A DNA stretch of 64,000 bases from Maea johnstoni (GCA_963942565.1 OZ012694.1:25617031-25681030), one strand, 5' to 3'; counted from the stretch's first letter, positions 22,084 through 33,221 are shown. Numbers and translations are program-made. Notes: generated by a model from the sequence alone, not told the origin.

Positions 22084-22680
22084 AATCACTGATTGAGGCA
22101 ATCTATATGAAATATAAAGTACTTGTTGTAGTGTATTTATTGCATTATTTAAGGACGATTCTTTTTGAAAAAAAATAGCATCACTATATCACTGATTGAG
22201 GCAATTTATATTAATTATAAAGTAATTGTTGTAGTGTATTTATTGCATTATTTGAGGATGATTCTTTTTGAAAAAAGATAGCATCACTGTATCATTGATT
22301 GAGGCAATTTATATGAATTATAAAGTACTTGTTGTAGTGTATTTATTGCATTATTTAAGTATGATTCTTTTTGAAAAGAAAGGCCTGAAAAAAAAAGTCG
22401 ATTGTTTCCTGTAACCCTACCCTAATAAGTTTTTATTCAATAAAAATCCCTACCCTAAATTTATTTCCGCCCTTCCTACTCCCTATCAACGTAAAACATG
22501 CATAAAACACCGATTTTTGACCAAAAAAATAATCTAAAAAATATATTTTTACAGACCTACCTACCCTATTTTTTTTCGGACCGTTACAAGAAACAAACTA
22601 AATTTTTTTCTAGGCAAAATATAAAGTACCTGTTGTAGTGTACTTATTGTATAATTCAAGGATGATGCTTTTTGCAAAAA
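22084..22680. repeat. ~103-bp tandem repeat interrupted by a MITE
   Basis: Units begin ATCACTGATTGAGGCAAT and contain AAAGTACTTGTTGTAGTGTA and TTTATTGCATTATTTAAG. Three units run to 22380; after the family B insertion (22382-22615) a fourth, partial unit resumes as AAAGTACCTGTTGTAGTGTA up to 22680. Confidence 0.85.
22382..22615. mobile_element. PIF/Harbinger-like MITE family B, copy 5
   Basis: GGCCTGAAAAAAAAAG to TTTTTTTCTAGGC inside the 103-bp tandem repeat. Flanks are AAA/AAA, so the target does not follow the usual TTA/TAA or has mutated. Confidence 0.82.
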
Positions 22681-23228
22681 AAAAAGCCTTGCAGAAGGAC
22701 AACAGGTGTAAAAAAAAGGATGTAGCACCGGTAATCCAAGTAGTTTTGTAGTTTTTATAACTCTTCAGCCCACCCCACAAACAAGCTGAATATGCGGCCC
22801 TGTCAACATCAAAGAATTGAGGGTTACCTGTGAAGCTATACTTTAAGATAACCAATCTTAATTGTAGATTTCAGATATTTAAGACAATGTTTTAATGCCT
22901 AATATGAGGGATTAGAAAAGAACATCCTACTCTATGAAATTTATGTCAATAAAAAAAAGAAGAAAAAAGCAGTGTATGTGTATTAGACTACAGGGCCTTT
23001 GAGGTACCCCCTCCCTATACAGTCTGATAGTTGTCAACTTTTGTAGAATATTTATTGTTTTGATTTCAGTATATTCTGCTTTGTAACTACTTAATCCAGC
23101 AGCACCTTCTTACTTGAAATTCGGATATCTTAAGGAAAAGATCATGATTAAAAGAAAAGTAAAAGAAGATGCTGGCGGGGGGTATGAAGACAATTGGCTA
23201 AAAAACACACTAGTCCAGTAATATGCTT
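22681..23228. other. No recognisable feature
   Basis: AT-rich sequence without visible structure. Confidence 0.35.
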
Positions 23229-23545
23229 GGGACAAAGTAGCTCAGTAGGTTAAGTGTCTGAATAGTAATCAGTAGGACGCTGGCTCAATTCCCGGCCAGG
23301 GCACTTAGGTCTGTCCTTGGGCAAGACAGTTTATTCCATATTGCTTCAGTCTACCCAGCTGCAAAATGGGTACCTAGCATAAATAAGGCAGTGCTTAGAG
23401 CTTGCACGTTATATGCGGCCAGTTGCTCTGGAATATCCCCCGGGGAATTGAAATGGTTTCTGTGTGTACAGGCCTGCTAGGGGAGGAAGGTCGTGTGAGC
23501 ACTTCAGTGAATACAAGGCTATAAACCGAATACCTTTACCTTTAC
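23229..23545 (+). mobile_element. tRNA-derived SINE with MIR-like core, long copy
   Basis: The head has an RNA polymerase III A box TAGCTCAGTAGG and a degraded B box GGCTCAATTCC. Then comes CCTTGGGCAAGACAGTTTAT and CAGCTGCAAAATGGGTACC, which resembles the CORE region of MIR-type SINEs (CCTTGGGCAAG ... TCTGTAAAATGGG). It carries about 50 bases more near its 3' end (AGGCCTGCTAGGGGAGGAAG) than the copy at 23786. The tail is ACCTTTACCTTTAC. No target duplication could be assigned. Confidence 0.8.
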
Positions 23546-23642
23546 TAAAGACCAAGGCATGGGATGGGTGGTAAGGACATTGACATCTAGAGGTATTATG
23601 TTGTAATCTGACCAGTGCATGTGCACTTAGTCACCACTTTAA

Positions 23643-24121
23643 CCCTTATGCTGCTGTTTGCTAATTTGGTCTATACAAAATGATACAAAAACTTGGAAAA
23701 TGACTGAAACCTGGCACATGGGTACTCATCTGAGAGAACTCAGTGAGAGCTATCTAATGAATACCAACATGACAGGGTTTAGATGTAGATGGGGACAAAG
23801 TAGCTCAGTAGGTGTCGGACTAGTAATCAGAGGGTCGCTGGTTCGATTCCCGGCCACTCCGGGCACTTTGGTCGTTCTTGGGCAAAACAGTTTATTCCAT
23901 ATTGCTTCAGTCTACCCAGCTGCAAAATGGGTACCTAGCATTAATAAGGCAGTGCTTAGAGTGTGTGCGCTATATGCTGCCAGTTGCTCTGGAATATCCC
24001 CCGGGGGATTGAAAAGGTTTCCGTATGTACAGTGCCAACCGAATACCTTTACCTTTAGATGGTTTTCAAAAATCTTTGTGTACTTGTGCTATGGTTGAAA
24101 GTAGCCTCAGCATTGAAAGGG
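23643..24121 (-). mobile_element. TTAA-type MITE family A, split by a SINE
   Basis: Left part starts after TTAA (23639-23642) with CCCTTATGCTGC; the right part ends CAGCATTGAAAGGG followed by CTAA, a once-changed TTAA. The break falls at AGGGTTTAGATGG where the SINE entered. A 146-codon plus frame that spans both elements is fortuitous. Confidence 0.9.
23786..24053 (+). mobile_element. tRNA-derived SINE nested in a MITE
   Basis: Target duplication TTTAGATG at 23778-23785 and 24054-24061 (the MITE's own sequence). The A box TAGCTCAGTAGG and a perfect B box GGTTCGATTCC lie 40 bases apart, with an anticodon-loop-like CTAGTAA suggesting a tRNA-Thr(AGT)-type ancestor (inference). The MIR-like stretch TTGGGCAAAACAGTTTATTC and GCAAAATGGGTACC follows. 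It ends ACCGAATACCTTTACC rather than in poly-A. Confidence 0.88.
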
Positions 24122-25107
24122 CTAACCAGTTCATGCTCAAAGCTTACAGATGGGTTGACAACTGGAAACATCTCTAAAAGAAAAGTCATTTTCAAAAGTA
24201 ACCAGGAAGAGTGGAGGTAACACAAATCTAATTTAACTGTTTAGTACCTCACATAAAGTCACTATGTTTTTTAGTATTGTGATTTAAATTCTCTCAACAG
24301 CTTTGGTGTTTAGGGCATGGGTTGGTTAAACATGATAGTTTAAGCACTGATAGCACTATCAGTTAATTGTCTGTGTGGCTGTCCAGTGACTGGGATTTTC
24401 TGTCTCAACTGGTCAAGTACATGTTTTCCGATATTAATGATTATGTGTGCTTGTGATAAGAATTTAACTCTTTGCATACCATTTAGCACTTTACCTTGCC
24501 CTCTCAAATCCTAAAACATCATGGATATCCAAATATGAGATGATATGTTTATTAAGATTATATATAAAGGACCTATTTCTACTTAATGTTACCTATTGGT
24601 ATCTGCTTCAGAAAGCTATAATCTAATTTATCACCAGTGCAATTAGTCATCCTCATAATTAATTGAAGCAGAAACCAATTAATATAATCTCCAAAGAGTA
24701 TGGAGTTTTATGAATTACTTTATTCACCTTGGAATTAATGTCTAGATATGGTAAGATGTACAATATATGCAAAACACTGTCTTGCCACACAATAGTCCAC
24801 TTGTAGTCCTTATCAACACCTTTGATAAAATATGATCATTGATCTCTCATGTGAAAGTGCTATTAATTAAGGTAGAATTGATGACTATGAACAATAAGTA
24901 CCTCAATTTGATTATGATTCCCATGTCAATCCTTCAATGTGCGCCTGGCAAGCATAGGGTTAAGGTAGAGGTCACTGTCAAGTGCTTATGTTCCTGTGGA
25001 CAGGAGTGTATAATTTAATCATAGATACCCCTAGAATGTTTCACTATCACACAGGTAGCTGCTGGTTCTGATAGGGATCTACTAACTATAGCCTGACCAG
25101 TGACTGT
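24122..25107. other. No recognisable feature
   Basis: Roughly 1 kb upstream of exon A. It is AT-rich and unique-looking; no CpG-rich promoter or clear core element was seen. Confidence 0.35.
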
Positions 25108-25155
25108 GTGTGTGTATGTGTGTGGTCCATAAGGATTCCTGTATTGGGTATAAAA

Positions 25156-25242
25156 ATGTCATTTTATAAGACCAACCGGCATGGAGAACATGTGTACGAG
25201 GTGGAAGGTGCTGACAGTGGCTGGATGTATGTCTATGTCAAG
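25156..25242 (+). CDS. Candidate first coding exon A (partial gene, unrecognised)
   Basis: The 29 codons start MSFYKTNRHGEHVY and end SGWMYVYVK. The exon ends AAG followed by GTGAGT, a near-perfect 5' splice site, leaving phase 0. The start has A at -3 (TAAAAATG). Its last 20 residues align without gaps to the end of exon B at 45326-45430: GE, EV, SG, V and the final K agree and Y/F, V/I are conservative. An earlier in-frame ATG at 25108 lies in a TG repeat and is less likely. The frame stays open upstream, so an internal exon cannot be excluded, but no polypyrimidine tract precedes it. Family not recognised. Confidence 0.5.
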
Positions 25243-25367
25243 GTGAGTGCTTTTGATACTCAGATTGGGTTCAAAATGAGATCGTCAAGAGGTCAATGTG
25301 TGTGGTTACTGGACTGAGCCTATCCCATTGCAGCTCAGAGATCTGAGCAAATGCCTCAACATTCTAA

Positions 25368-25573
<206 letters not shown>

Positions 25574-25816
25574 TCTTAATTCTCTTAATACTCTTAATTC
25601 TCTCAATGTTTTTTTGACCAGAGCACATTTTGGAATAGATTTGAAAAAGATTTAATGTTCTTCTGAACCCTGCTAACAATTCTCCTGCTAACAACTATAG
25701 TATGAATATGCAATATTATTTCAATTTTTATTTTTAAAATTATCATGCATCCAGACAACACTTGATATGAGGGACCTCTATACCTGTATGGGTTAAACAA
25801 GACCTACCTACCTTGG

Positions 25817-25838
25817 GGGGGGGGGGGGGGGGGGGGGC
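25817..25838. repeat. poly-G tract
   Basis: A run of about 22 G residues. Confidence 0.95.
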
Positions 25839-25962
25839 TGGGGGTTGAATGGATGGTGGCATTAATCCCTAATTACCAGTTCACCTGCCTTATTACCCAT
25901 AAGTAGTCTGGAGTGCACTCATGGTCTGATGAGGACAATCATGTTTGAGAGAATATTGCATC

Positions 25963-26247
25963 TAGGAGCAACAACTTTCAGTTAAGTATTTCTATGAATA
26001 TTGCTTTGATATACAGATATTTCCTTATGTGTCAGACCATTATCTGCATGTTTTATAGGACATTGACCTTCCTCCCTTCCCTCCTGGGAACAACACCTTT
26101 CAGTTAAATATTTCTATGAATATTGCTTTAATGTACAGACATTTCCATATATGTCAGACCATAAGTTCGCACCAGATGTGAATGTTACTTTATGTCTATG
26201 AATTCCAATTTTCTGCATGTTTCATAGGACATCGACCTTCCTCCCCT
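25963..26247. repeat. ~125-bp tandem duplication
   Basis: Two copies share ACTTTCAGTTAAGTATTTCT, ATGAATATTGCTTT, TGTCAGACCAT, CTGCATGTTTNATAGGACAT and GACCTTCCTCCC. The second carries an insertion of about 40 bases after GACCATAAG. Confidence 0.75.
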
Positions 26248-26378
26248 TCCCTTCTCAATCCCTATCTTTCAGTGCTTACAATTACAGTTTCTGCATGCCG
26301 GTTACAGAGAATGTAGCTCCCTGCTGGCCTACCCTGTAGCTTCATTTCTGCCCCAGATAGGGTAACAGTCAGGTATGT

Positions 26379-29300
26379 AGCCTAGATTTCTAGGCTGTCG
26401 TATGTATTTTTCTGTTATGTTTTTTTCTGTTACCAAGCACCAAATATCCTAGGTAGCCATAGTGGTCAATTTAGTTTACACCATCTCACCAGGATTCAGT
26501 TTGAATAAGACATAAGACATAAGGCATATAAACCTCTAGAGATCAGAGGATCAGGTGGTGCCATCTATCTACCATATCCAGTACTACACCACACTGCAGG
26601 TGCATGTAGTACAAGGGGGCGGGGCACATTCCTTAACAGAGAGTGTGTTTATGATTCCCTGCATGATGTGTGTATGTGTTATCTGTCATGCCCGTGGCAG
26701 CTTGTACCGCCCATTGGCCATGGGAGCCAGTGCGTACATGTACTTCCCCATGCAGGTTCTGTTTGTAAACAAAACCACATGGCACACCACCGTTGGGAAA
26801 CCAGGTCACTAGGCAGTGACTCATACACACATCCCTGCGAACTTAATGTATACATTTGAAAGGCCTGATAAACACTTGTAAGTCTGAAAAATAGTTCTTT
26901 GCTGTTTTCATTTTCATTTTCTGAGTGATTATTCAACCATGTATCTGTACTTTTTCAACTTCTTTTATTTCCACTTCAAATGTGGGCTTTTTATATTTAA
27001 TAAACATGTTAAAATGAGTTTCTTTAGTTCTTTTTTGTTTGGCTTTAAGATTTGATAGTCTTAGGTAGAATTCTTTTCCTTATGGATGTTGGTTGAATTT
27101 GCTATGAAAAAGGGCCAGAGTGGAAGAGGAGTTACCCTGACTTAACATTTCCTCATGGCAAGAAAAAAGCCCTTGAAGATTAATAAGTGTATAGATATAT
27201 ATTGCAGCCTAAATTCTAGGCATAATGCTGTGGTGTGATATAGAGAGTAGGTTTCTAGGGAAGTTGGGCTCACCCGTGGCCATGTAATGATATTGATAAA
27301 CAGGCAATGATATAATGATATTGTCAAACAGGCACAAGGTCAGGAGGTCAGATTTTCTAGGTACATACAGGCCAGCAACAGGACATAGTGTAGACTAGGT
27401 TCCTCGTCCCATGACATTCCCTTCTGTGCAAACCAAGCTGTGTGGTGTAGACTACCAAGTATGTAGATAGATGGCACCTCCTGTTCCTCCTATCTCTAGA
27501 GGTTTTAGGGACTAGCTGTCACCCTTACCAAAAAGGTTTCTGACAACACACTGACAACATACTGACAACAAACTGACAATAGACTGACAACACACTGACA
27601 ACACCACCTTACATCTGACAACACACTGACAATAGACTAACAACAGGCTGACGAGAAAATTTCCCTTTCTGACGATACACTGGCAATATTGTCAGTCTGT
27701 TGTCAGCATCTGACAACACACTGAACACAAACTGGCAACACACTGACACTATTTTCCCGTGGGTCGGCATAACTGACAATACACTGGCAAGAATATTTTG
27801 CATTTTCCACCCGAAAAATGAGTTCTAGTTTATTATCATCATCTGACAATACACTGACAACAGACTGGCAATAAACTGAAACATTTAAAACAATGAATCA
27901 TGGCACTTATGGTTCTCTCTCTCACTTCTCACTGAGCTGGAACAGATCTTTCTTTCCTTTTGAATTGACTCTTTTCTTCAGGAAACTAGCAAAATAGCTA
28001 GGTTTAAAATAATTATTGATAATTATCACGGAAAACTATATACAATATTTGTTTTGTCCTCCATCCTCACTGTTATGTCAAACCATAGTGATACAGAGTA
28101 CCGAGTTTTGAATAGAACAGGCAATTTGAGCGGGAAAACGATCCTGACCAACATTGGCAAAAAGAGGTGAGTAGTTTTACCCTTATAGATCAAACAAATA
28201 TCTACTCCATGATTTGCACTGCCAGCATAATAAGAATATGTAGAGTATGAAGAACATGTGGTGTGCCAAATACTTATGTAAGTAAGCAAATTTAAAAACT
28301 GGCGCCACACTGTTCTTGTGACATTTTGAACACAGTGATATGACAGACTCAACAGTTCACAGAGCTTTGTCTATCAGGCCAACTTATTAAAACTGGAATT
28401 TTCTGCCCAGTGCCTGTAATTATTGTAACCACTCAGCTGGTTCTTGGTTGAAGTTTTGTAGAATCGGAATCTGAGAGGATTCTGACTAGTTCTGAGAGCC
28501 TTACTTGTTTCAATATGAGTATTCTAGTAGAAAATCCCCTATTACTGCTCACGTCAGTTGGATCTATATTGCCAGTCTATTGTCAGTTGAGAAACTATAT
28601 TGTCAGTGTATTGTCAGTGTGTTGTCAGGTGATCTGACAATACACTGACAATACACTGACAACACTGACAATACACTGACATCAGACTGGATGTGGCCAA
28701 TTCCATTCTGATGTCAGTCTATTGTCATTCTATCGTCAGTTAAATCAGCGCTGCTACTCTATTGTCAGTCTATTGTCAGTCTATTGTCAGGTGAAGCTGT
28801 GTTGTCAGTTTAAGCAAGTAGTTAATATATTGTAAGTGCAGCAGTAATATTATGATGCAGTTCAGACTGACTGTCTGTCAGCAGGATGTATATTTAAATT
28901 AATGATTTACTGAATGGATTCCTAATGAGGAAATAAAGTCCTATTTAATGTTAATCTAAACAGCAAAAAAATCCTGGTGAATTATTCTCAATTATTATTT
29001 AATTATCGATGAAGAAAATAATCAGTTGATATTGACATAAATTTATTTGGACTGTCAGTTAATAATTTTAAGTGAATTTAAGACCATTTGGGTCAGTCAG
29101 TCAGTCAATATTTTAGGGCATTGAGACATTGACATTTGAGGTGTCTGCCGGAGTGACTGCGAGTGTGACAAATTTATTATTAAAAATCAGCAGTGTGCCC
29201 GGACTCAGAGGCGCCGCTTCATTTTTCATTTAGACATGTCATAATTGACCACTGACAATAAGCTGGTAATACACTGATAATGCACTGGTTTCATATTGCC

Positions 29301-29542
29301 AGCCTATTGCCAGGTCTGACAATAGACGACCAACACACTGACATCACACTAACAATACACTGATATTACACTGACAATACACTGACATTACACTGACAAC
29401 ACATGATAATTTCGTAAGGGCGATACTCAAACTGAATCCTGGTGAGATAAGTGTAAACTAAATGGACTGCTATGGCCACCTAGAATATATAGTGCTTGGT
29501 AGCAGAAAAAAAATACATATGACAGCCTAGAAATCTAGGCTA
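26379..29542. mobile_element. Composite inverted-repeat structure G
   Basis: The arms 26379-26509 and 29423-29542 are reverse complements over about 125 bases: AGCCTAGATTTCTAGGCT at the outside, then ACCAAGCAC, GCCATAG, TTTAGTTTACAC and CTCACCAGGATTCAGTTTGA. Each outer end is itself a small palindrome. A second inverted pair, 26530-26597 and 27441-27505, shares ACCTCTAGAGA, GGTGCCATCTATCTAC and TACACCACAC. The right arm abuts the end of the 1.9-kb element at 27522-29420. So at least two foldback modules are nested. No transposase frame. Confidence 0.65.
27522..29420. mobile_element. 11-bp-array element, copy 1 (unclassified)
   Basis: Starts CCCTTACCAAAAAGG and ends ATTTCGTAAGGG, imperfect inverted termini. 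Inside are arrays of the 11-mer ACTGACAACAC/ACTGACAATAC at 27541-27870, 28565-28805 and 29245-29405, switching strand several times (ATTGTCAGTCT is the reverse form). The non-repetitive stretches 27880-28560 and 28810-29240 hold a 108-codon minus frame (28026-28352) without recognisable domain. The outer sequence resembles the element at 61558-63015. No clear target duplication (flanks TCA and CGA). Confidence 0.65.
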
Positions 29543-29553
29543 GACATGGTGGT

Positions 29554-29978
29554 GCTGCCAGACCATACCACACGTCTCTACTCACGAACAGCCCTCTTGT
29601 CCTGACCTTCCACCCATTCATGTCCGGAGCTGACTACTAGACAAGTCTCATGTGGTACTATTATGATATTTAACTCTTAAACTGCTGGTGGCTAATTTGG
29701 CAAATACAAAATGATGCAAATAACCTGAAAAATGGCGGAAACCCTGGCTCGTGGTTGTTTGCTGCCAGACCATGCCACAAGTCTCTACTCACGAACAGCC
29801 CTCTTGTCTTGACCTTCCACCCATTCATGACTGGTCTCATGTGGTACTATTATGGTGTTTAACTCTAATACTGCTGGTGGCTAATTTGGCAAATAGAAAA
29901 TGATGCAAATAACCTGAAAAATGGCTGAAACCCTGGCTCATGGTTGGCTGCTGCCAGACCATGCCACAAGTCTCTACT

Positions 29979-30060
<82 letters not shown>

Positions 30061-30123
30061 ACCCTTGTCTCGACCTTCATGTCTGGAGCTGACTCCTTGA
30101 CAAGTCTCATGTGGTACTATGGT
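29554..30123. repeat. ~190-bp tandem repeat containing MITE halves
   Basis: Three units start GCTGCCAGACCATGCCACA, contain CCCTCTTGTCTTGACCTTCC and TCTCATGTGGTACTAT, and the first two continue into the right half of a family A MITE (TGCTGGTGGCTAATTTGGC to GAAACCCTGGCTC). The third unit has a (TA)n tract at 29987-30057 in its middle. The MITE half was captured before amplification. Confidence 0.8.
29987..30057. repeat. (TA)n microsatellite
   Basis: About 70 bases of TA inside the third 190-bp unit, preceded by CACACA. Confidence 0.95.
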
Positions 30124-30776
30124 ACTTTAACAGCCTAGGAATAACATGCATAATCATAATTTATTTTAAGGAGAATACTTACTTTAGTTCTGATTAGCAT
30201 CTCTTCTTCAAATATTTTCCAAAATATTCTTTTTTATTAAGAAAATATCAAAATGATAGTAAAAGCACATAAATGGGTTTAAAAGTAAATATGCCACTGA
30301 CGTGGTATCAGTTAGAATAGAAGGAAGATGAGTGAATGATTAAAGTGTCTAGTGTCTGACAATACCAGAAGCCCCAGACCTAAGTAATATACTAAAGGGG
30401 GGTGGCCAAGACTGAATCAAGTAGTTATTTGACCAAGCTAGTTTTATCAATGACACAAAGGATAAAACATTATTTCAGGGTCTGAAAATATAGGGTTAAG
30501 TCCTAATATCTTAGATTTAAGTGCTGTTGCAAAAAGGCACAGTCCGGCTAGTTTAATGTAGAAATATCCTAACCTACCCTACTGTCGGTAATGAAAAAAA
30601 TATGAATTATTACCATGCTCAAAATAAAACTGCATTATTTCATGTAGTTATATTTTTGCTGTATGGTAAAAAGAGTTAATTGGGATTTGGGATGGGCTGG
30701 TAGGTAACAGCACTAACAGCCCTACCAGACCATTCATCACATTGTTAAGCAGAAAATATTAAGGATGGTAGATTTA
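30124..30776. other. No clear feature; trace of second TTAA family
   Basis: 30195-30285 resembles the interior and end of the MITE at 31141 (CTTCAAATATTTTCCAAA, CATAAATGGGTTTAA). The rest is unassigned. Confidence 0.4.
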
Positions 30777-30997
30777 GGCATAAAAAAGTTGTTCGTTTCC
30801 TGTAACCCTACCCTAACAAGTTTTTATTTATACCCTAAAGTTTTTTCAGCCCTCCCAACTCCCAATCAACGTAAAACATGCATAAAACACACATTCTTGA
30901 CCTAAAAGATAATGCAAAAAAATATATTTTACTGACCTACCTATCCTATTTTTTTTCTGACCGTTACAGGAAACAAACAATATTTTTCTTTTTGGCC
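30777..30997. mobile_element. PIF/Harbinger-like MITE family B, copy 6
   Basis: Starts GGCATAAAAAAGTTG (one terminal change) and ends TTTCTTTTTGGCC; TTA on both sides (30774-30776, 30998-31000). Confidence 0.87.
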
Positions 30998-31140
30998 TTA
31001 TAGGAAGCAAACATATTTTAGAAGTGTACTAAGTGTAACAATAGTGAGTTATTGTTCCTGCTGAGTTATGTATGTGTTGTTGAGGTTTGGCTGGCTCACC
31101 AATGTTCAGTCCACAGCTGTTGTGACTATCTCTACCTTAA

Positions 31141-31348
31141 CCCATTCATGCCCATAGAGGCCAAAAATGGCCAGACTATTTTGGAGATATCTTTCTAACA
31201 AAAGTGTTTTTCAGAAAGTATCTGAAGGAGAAATGTTCATCAGAAAATAACCTACAACTCTCCTTCAAATATTTTTCCAATTTATGATTATTTTGAAAGA
31301 TATTCACGAAAGTATCATAGATCCAGACGATATTCAGGTATGAATGGG
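31141..31348. mobile_element. TTAA-type MITE, second family
   Basis: TTAA (31137-31140) CCCATTCATGCCC ... GGTATGAATGGG TTAA (31349-31352): complementary ends and an exact TTAA duplication. 208 bp, AT-rich, non-coding. It differs from family A except for TTAACCC. Diverged relatives are suggested by ATAAATGGGTTAA at 3525, TTCAAATATTTTCC at 6640 and 30200, and CTTGAAATATTTTCTG at 38850. Confidence 0.75.
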
Positions 31349-31352
31349 TTAA

Positions 31353-31781
31353 TAGACGTCACAGGATAAAACCAGAGATAACACTGTCAGCAAAGTCATC
31401 AGTACCACTTACAGTCACAGGATATTATTCAAACTGATATAAAGTGTTGAAATAATCAGTGTAGGCATACATAGCTTGACCATTCATCAGTGCCACTTGC
31501 TTCTTTCCAAAGCAAGTGCAGGGGGTTGAACCTCTTGCAATGTGACTATTCACCGTTCACTTTATAATACATGATGATTCTAAGTCTTGGCAAGCAAGGT
31601 GTCTGAGCTACCATTTGACACCAAAAATCATAAAAATCACACTTAAGGACATCTAAAATATTTGGTCAGGAATTTCTAAAAGATGTCAATATTATGCAAT
31701 ATTTCTTGAAATTTTCAATATTATGTAAATGCTTGAAGGTATTATATATTTCATCATCAAGTTCATGTATCCTAATATAGT
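31353..31781. other. No recognisable feature
   Basis: Unique-looking AT-rich sequence. Confidence 0.35.
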
Positions 31782-32125
31782 CAGGCCTCAACGCTAACTC
31801 AAAGTGATACTGGCCCTGCAGGACTAGTAACACGTAGCATTTACTGGTCCTGAAAAAAGTTTGCTGGTCCTACATTTTTTCTTTAACATAACAAGAACGA
31901 ACATTGCATAAGATTCACCACAACATTTATCTTCATAAATTTTATCTTCATTTATTTCAAAAACAATTGGGGACATTCTCAGGTGGAAACTTTTTAACAA
32001 GAATATCTCCAAATGTTTACTGGCCCTGTAGGACCAGTTGAGGTCTTTTTTTAACTGGCCCGAAGCTGTTTTTGGGAATTTTTACTGGCCTGGGGCCATA
32101 GGTTCAACCTTAGCGTCGAGCCCTG
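31782..32125. mobile_element. hAT-like MITE (CAGGCCTCAACGC)
   Basis: Starts CAGGCCTCAACGCTAAC and ends TTAGCGTCGAGCCCTG, near-complementary 16-bp termini like those at 17671-18016. The interior carries inverted copies of ACTGGCCCTGNAGGAC. Flanks AATATAGT and ATAGTATA share ATAGT but not a clean 8-mer. Confidence 0.6.
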
Positions 32126-32154
32126 ATAGTATATGTATATATATAAATTGAGTC

Positions 32155-32582
32155 TGTACTGTTGGCTCTGCAATACATGAAGCATGTAAGCATGTACTAG
32201 CTGTTGGCTTTGTAGGACATTAAGCCTGTATTCTTGGCATTGCAATACATGTAGCATGCACTGTTGGCTTTGTAGTACATTAACTCCTGTAATGTTAGCT
32301 TTGCAATACATGAAACATGATTTGTTGGCATTGCAATACATGTAGTATGCACTGTTGGCTTTGCAGTACATGAAGTATGCACTGTTGGCTTTGTAGTACA
32401 TTAAAGCCTGCACTGTTGGCATTGCAATACATGGATTATGCACTGTTGGCTTTGTAGAATATGAAACATGATTTGTTGGCATTGCAATACATGTAGTATG
32501 CACTGTTGGCTTTGCAAAACATGAAGCATGCATTGTTGGCTTTGAAATACATGTAGTATGTATTGCTGGCTTTGCCATAAAT
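32155..32582. repeat. 30-bp minisatellite, about 14 units
   Basis: Consensus unit TGCACTGTTGGCTTTGCAAT then ACATGAAGTA. Because 30 is divisible by three, one minus-strand frame stays open for 180 codons (32051-32593) with a KPTVHTTCIAM-type repeat. That frame has uneven units, no signal peptide and runs into non-repeat sequence, so I do not call it a gene. Confidence 0.88.
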
Positions 32583-32589
32583 CTGGCCA

Positions 32590-33040
32590 ACATGGCAGTC
32601 GAATATTTCTTACATGTTTATCATAAATATGATCTTCCTGAATGCCTTACATTTACCAGTCAACCTACCTTTCAGACAACAAGTATTAACAAAAGTAATA
32701 GTTTGATACAGTAATTTTGTTTGGCAGGTGTACATTTCTTGGATATTCAAGACTTTGGGGTACCTGCTCAAATGGACAAGATAGCCTAAAAGTTAACTTT
32801 TTGACTTGTGCAGCATTTAAGAGTTTTCTAGGAAAGCTTATCATAGGGCTTTTTATGAAGGTTATACATTGAAATATTATTGTCCTTACCAGGTCCAAAG
32901 GGGTTTCCACATTGTCATTGAGTCATTCCTTGAATAGTAAAACCCAGTTTGTTTTTACCATACTTGGAGCCTGTCTTGTATTTTGCCTTATTTTCACTAA
33001 AATAAATTATTTATAATTGTCGCATATCAAATTTCTAGGA
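32590..33040. other. No recognisable feature
   Basis: A 74-codon minus frame (32686-32910) shows no domain or splice support. Confidence 0.35.
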
Positions 33041-33043
33041 CTA

Positions 33044-33221
33044 CAGGCAACTCTGCGTTATCCGGACTGCTGTGGACCCTAAATTTCTGTCCGGATTAGG
33101 CAAAATCCGGATTATGTATATAGGAATCATATGTATATAGGAAGGGACTGGGACCTTCAATTCTGTCCGGTTTGGACAAAACTCCGATGTCACATGTTCG
33201 GATTAAGCAGAGACTTGCCTG
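33044..33221. mobile_element. pogo/Tigger-like MITE
   Basis: Starts CAGGCAACTCTGCGTTATCC and ends GGATTAAGCAGAGACTTGCC plus TG; repeated ATCCGGA motifs lie behind both ends. CAG...TTATCCGGA termini with a TA target are characteristic of pogo/Tigger elements. TA is present on the left; the right flank is TT. 178 bp. Confidence 0.6.

Noticed and set aside
23791-23865. Functional tRNA gene
   Set aside because: A and B boxes are good but the anticodon stem and acceptor pairing are poor, and the sequence continues as a SINE with a target duplication.
23658-24098. 146-codon plus-strand frame
   Set aside because: It runs through a MITE and a SINE inserted in it; both are non-coding elements.
28026-28352. 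108-codon minus frame as a transposase remnant of the 11-bp-array element
   Set aside because: No catalytic or DNA-binding motif is visible, and composition is that of AT-rich non-coding DNA.
27536-29405. Plain microsatellite explanation for the CTGACAATAC arrays
   Set aside because: Ordinary microsatellites do not switch strand several times nor end at complementary termini that recur at another locus; an element interpretation fits better.
32051-32593. 180-codon minus-strand frame with a repeated KPTVHTTCIAM-like peptide
   Set aside because: It is read from a 30-bp minisatellite, whose period keeps frames open by arithmetic. Units vary in length and the frame has no signal peptide, domain or splice support.
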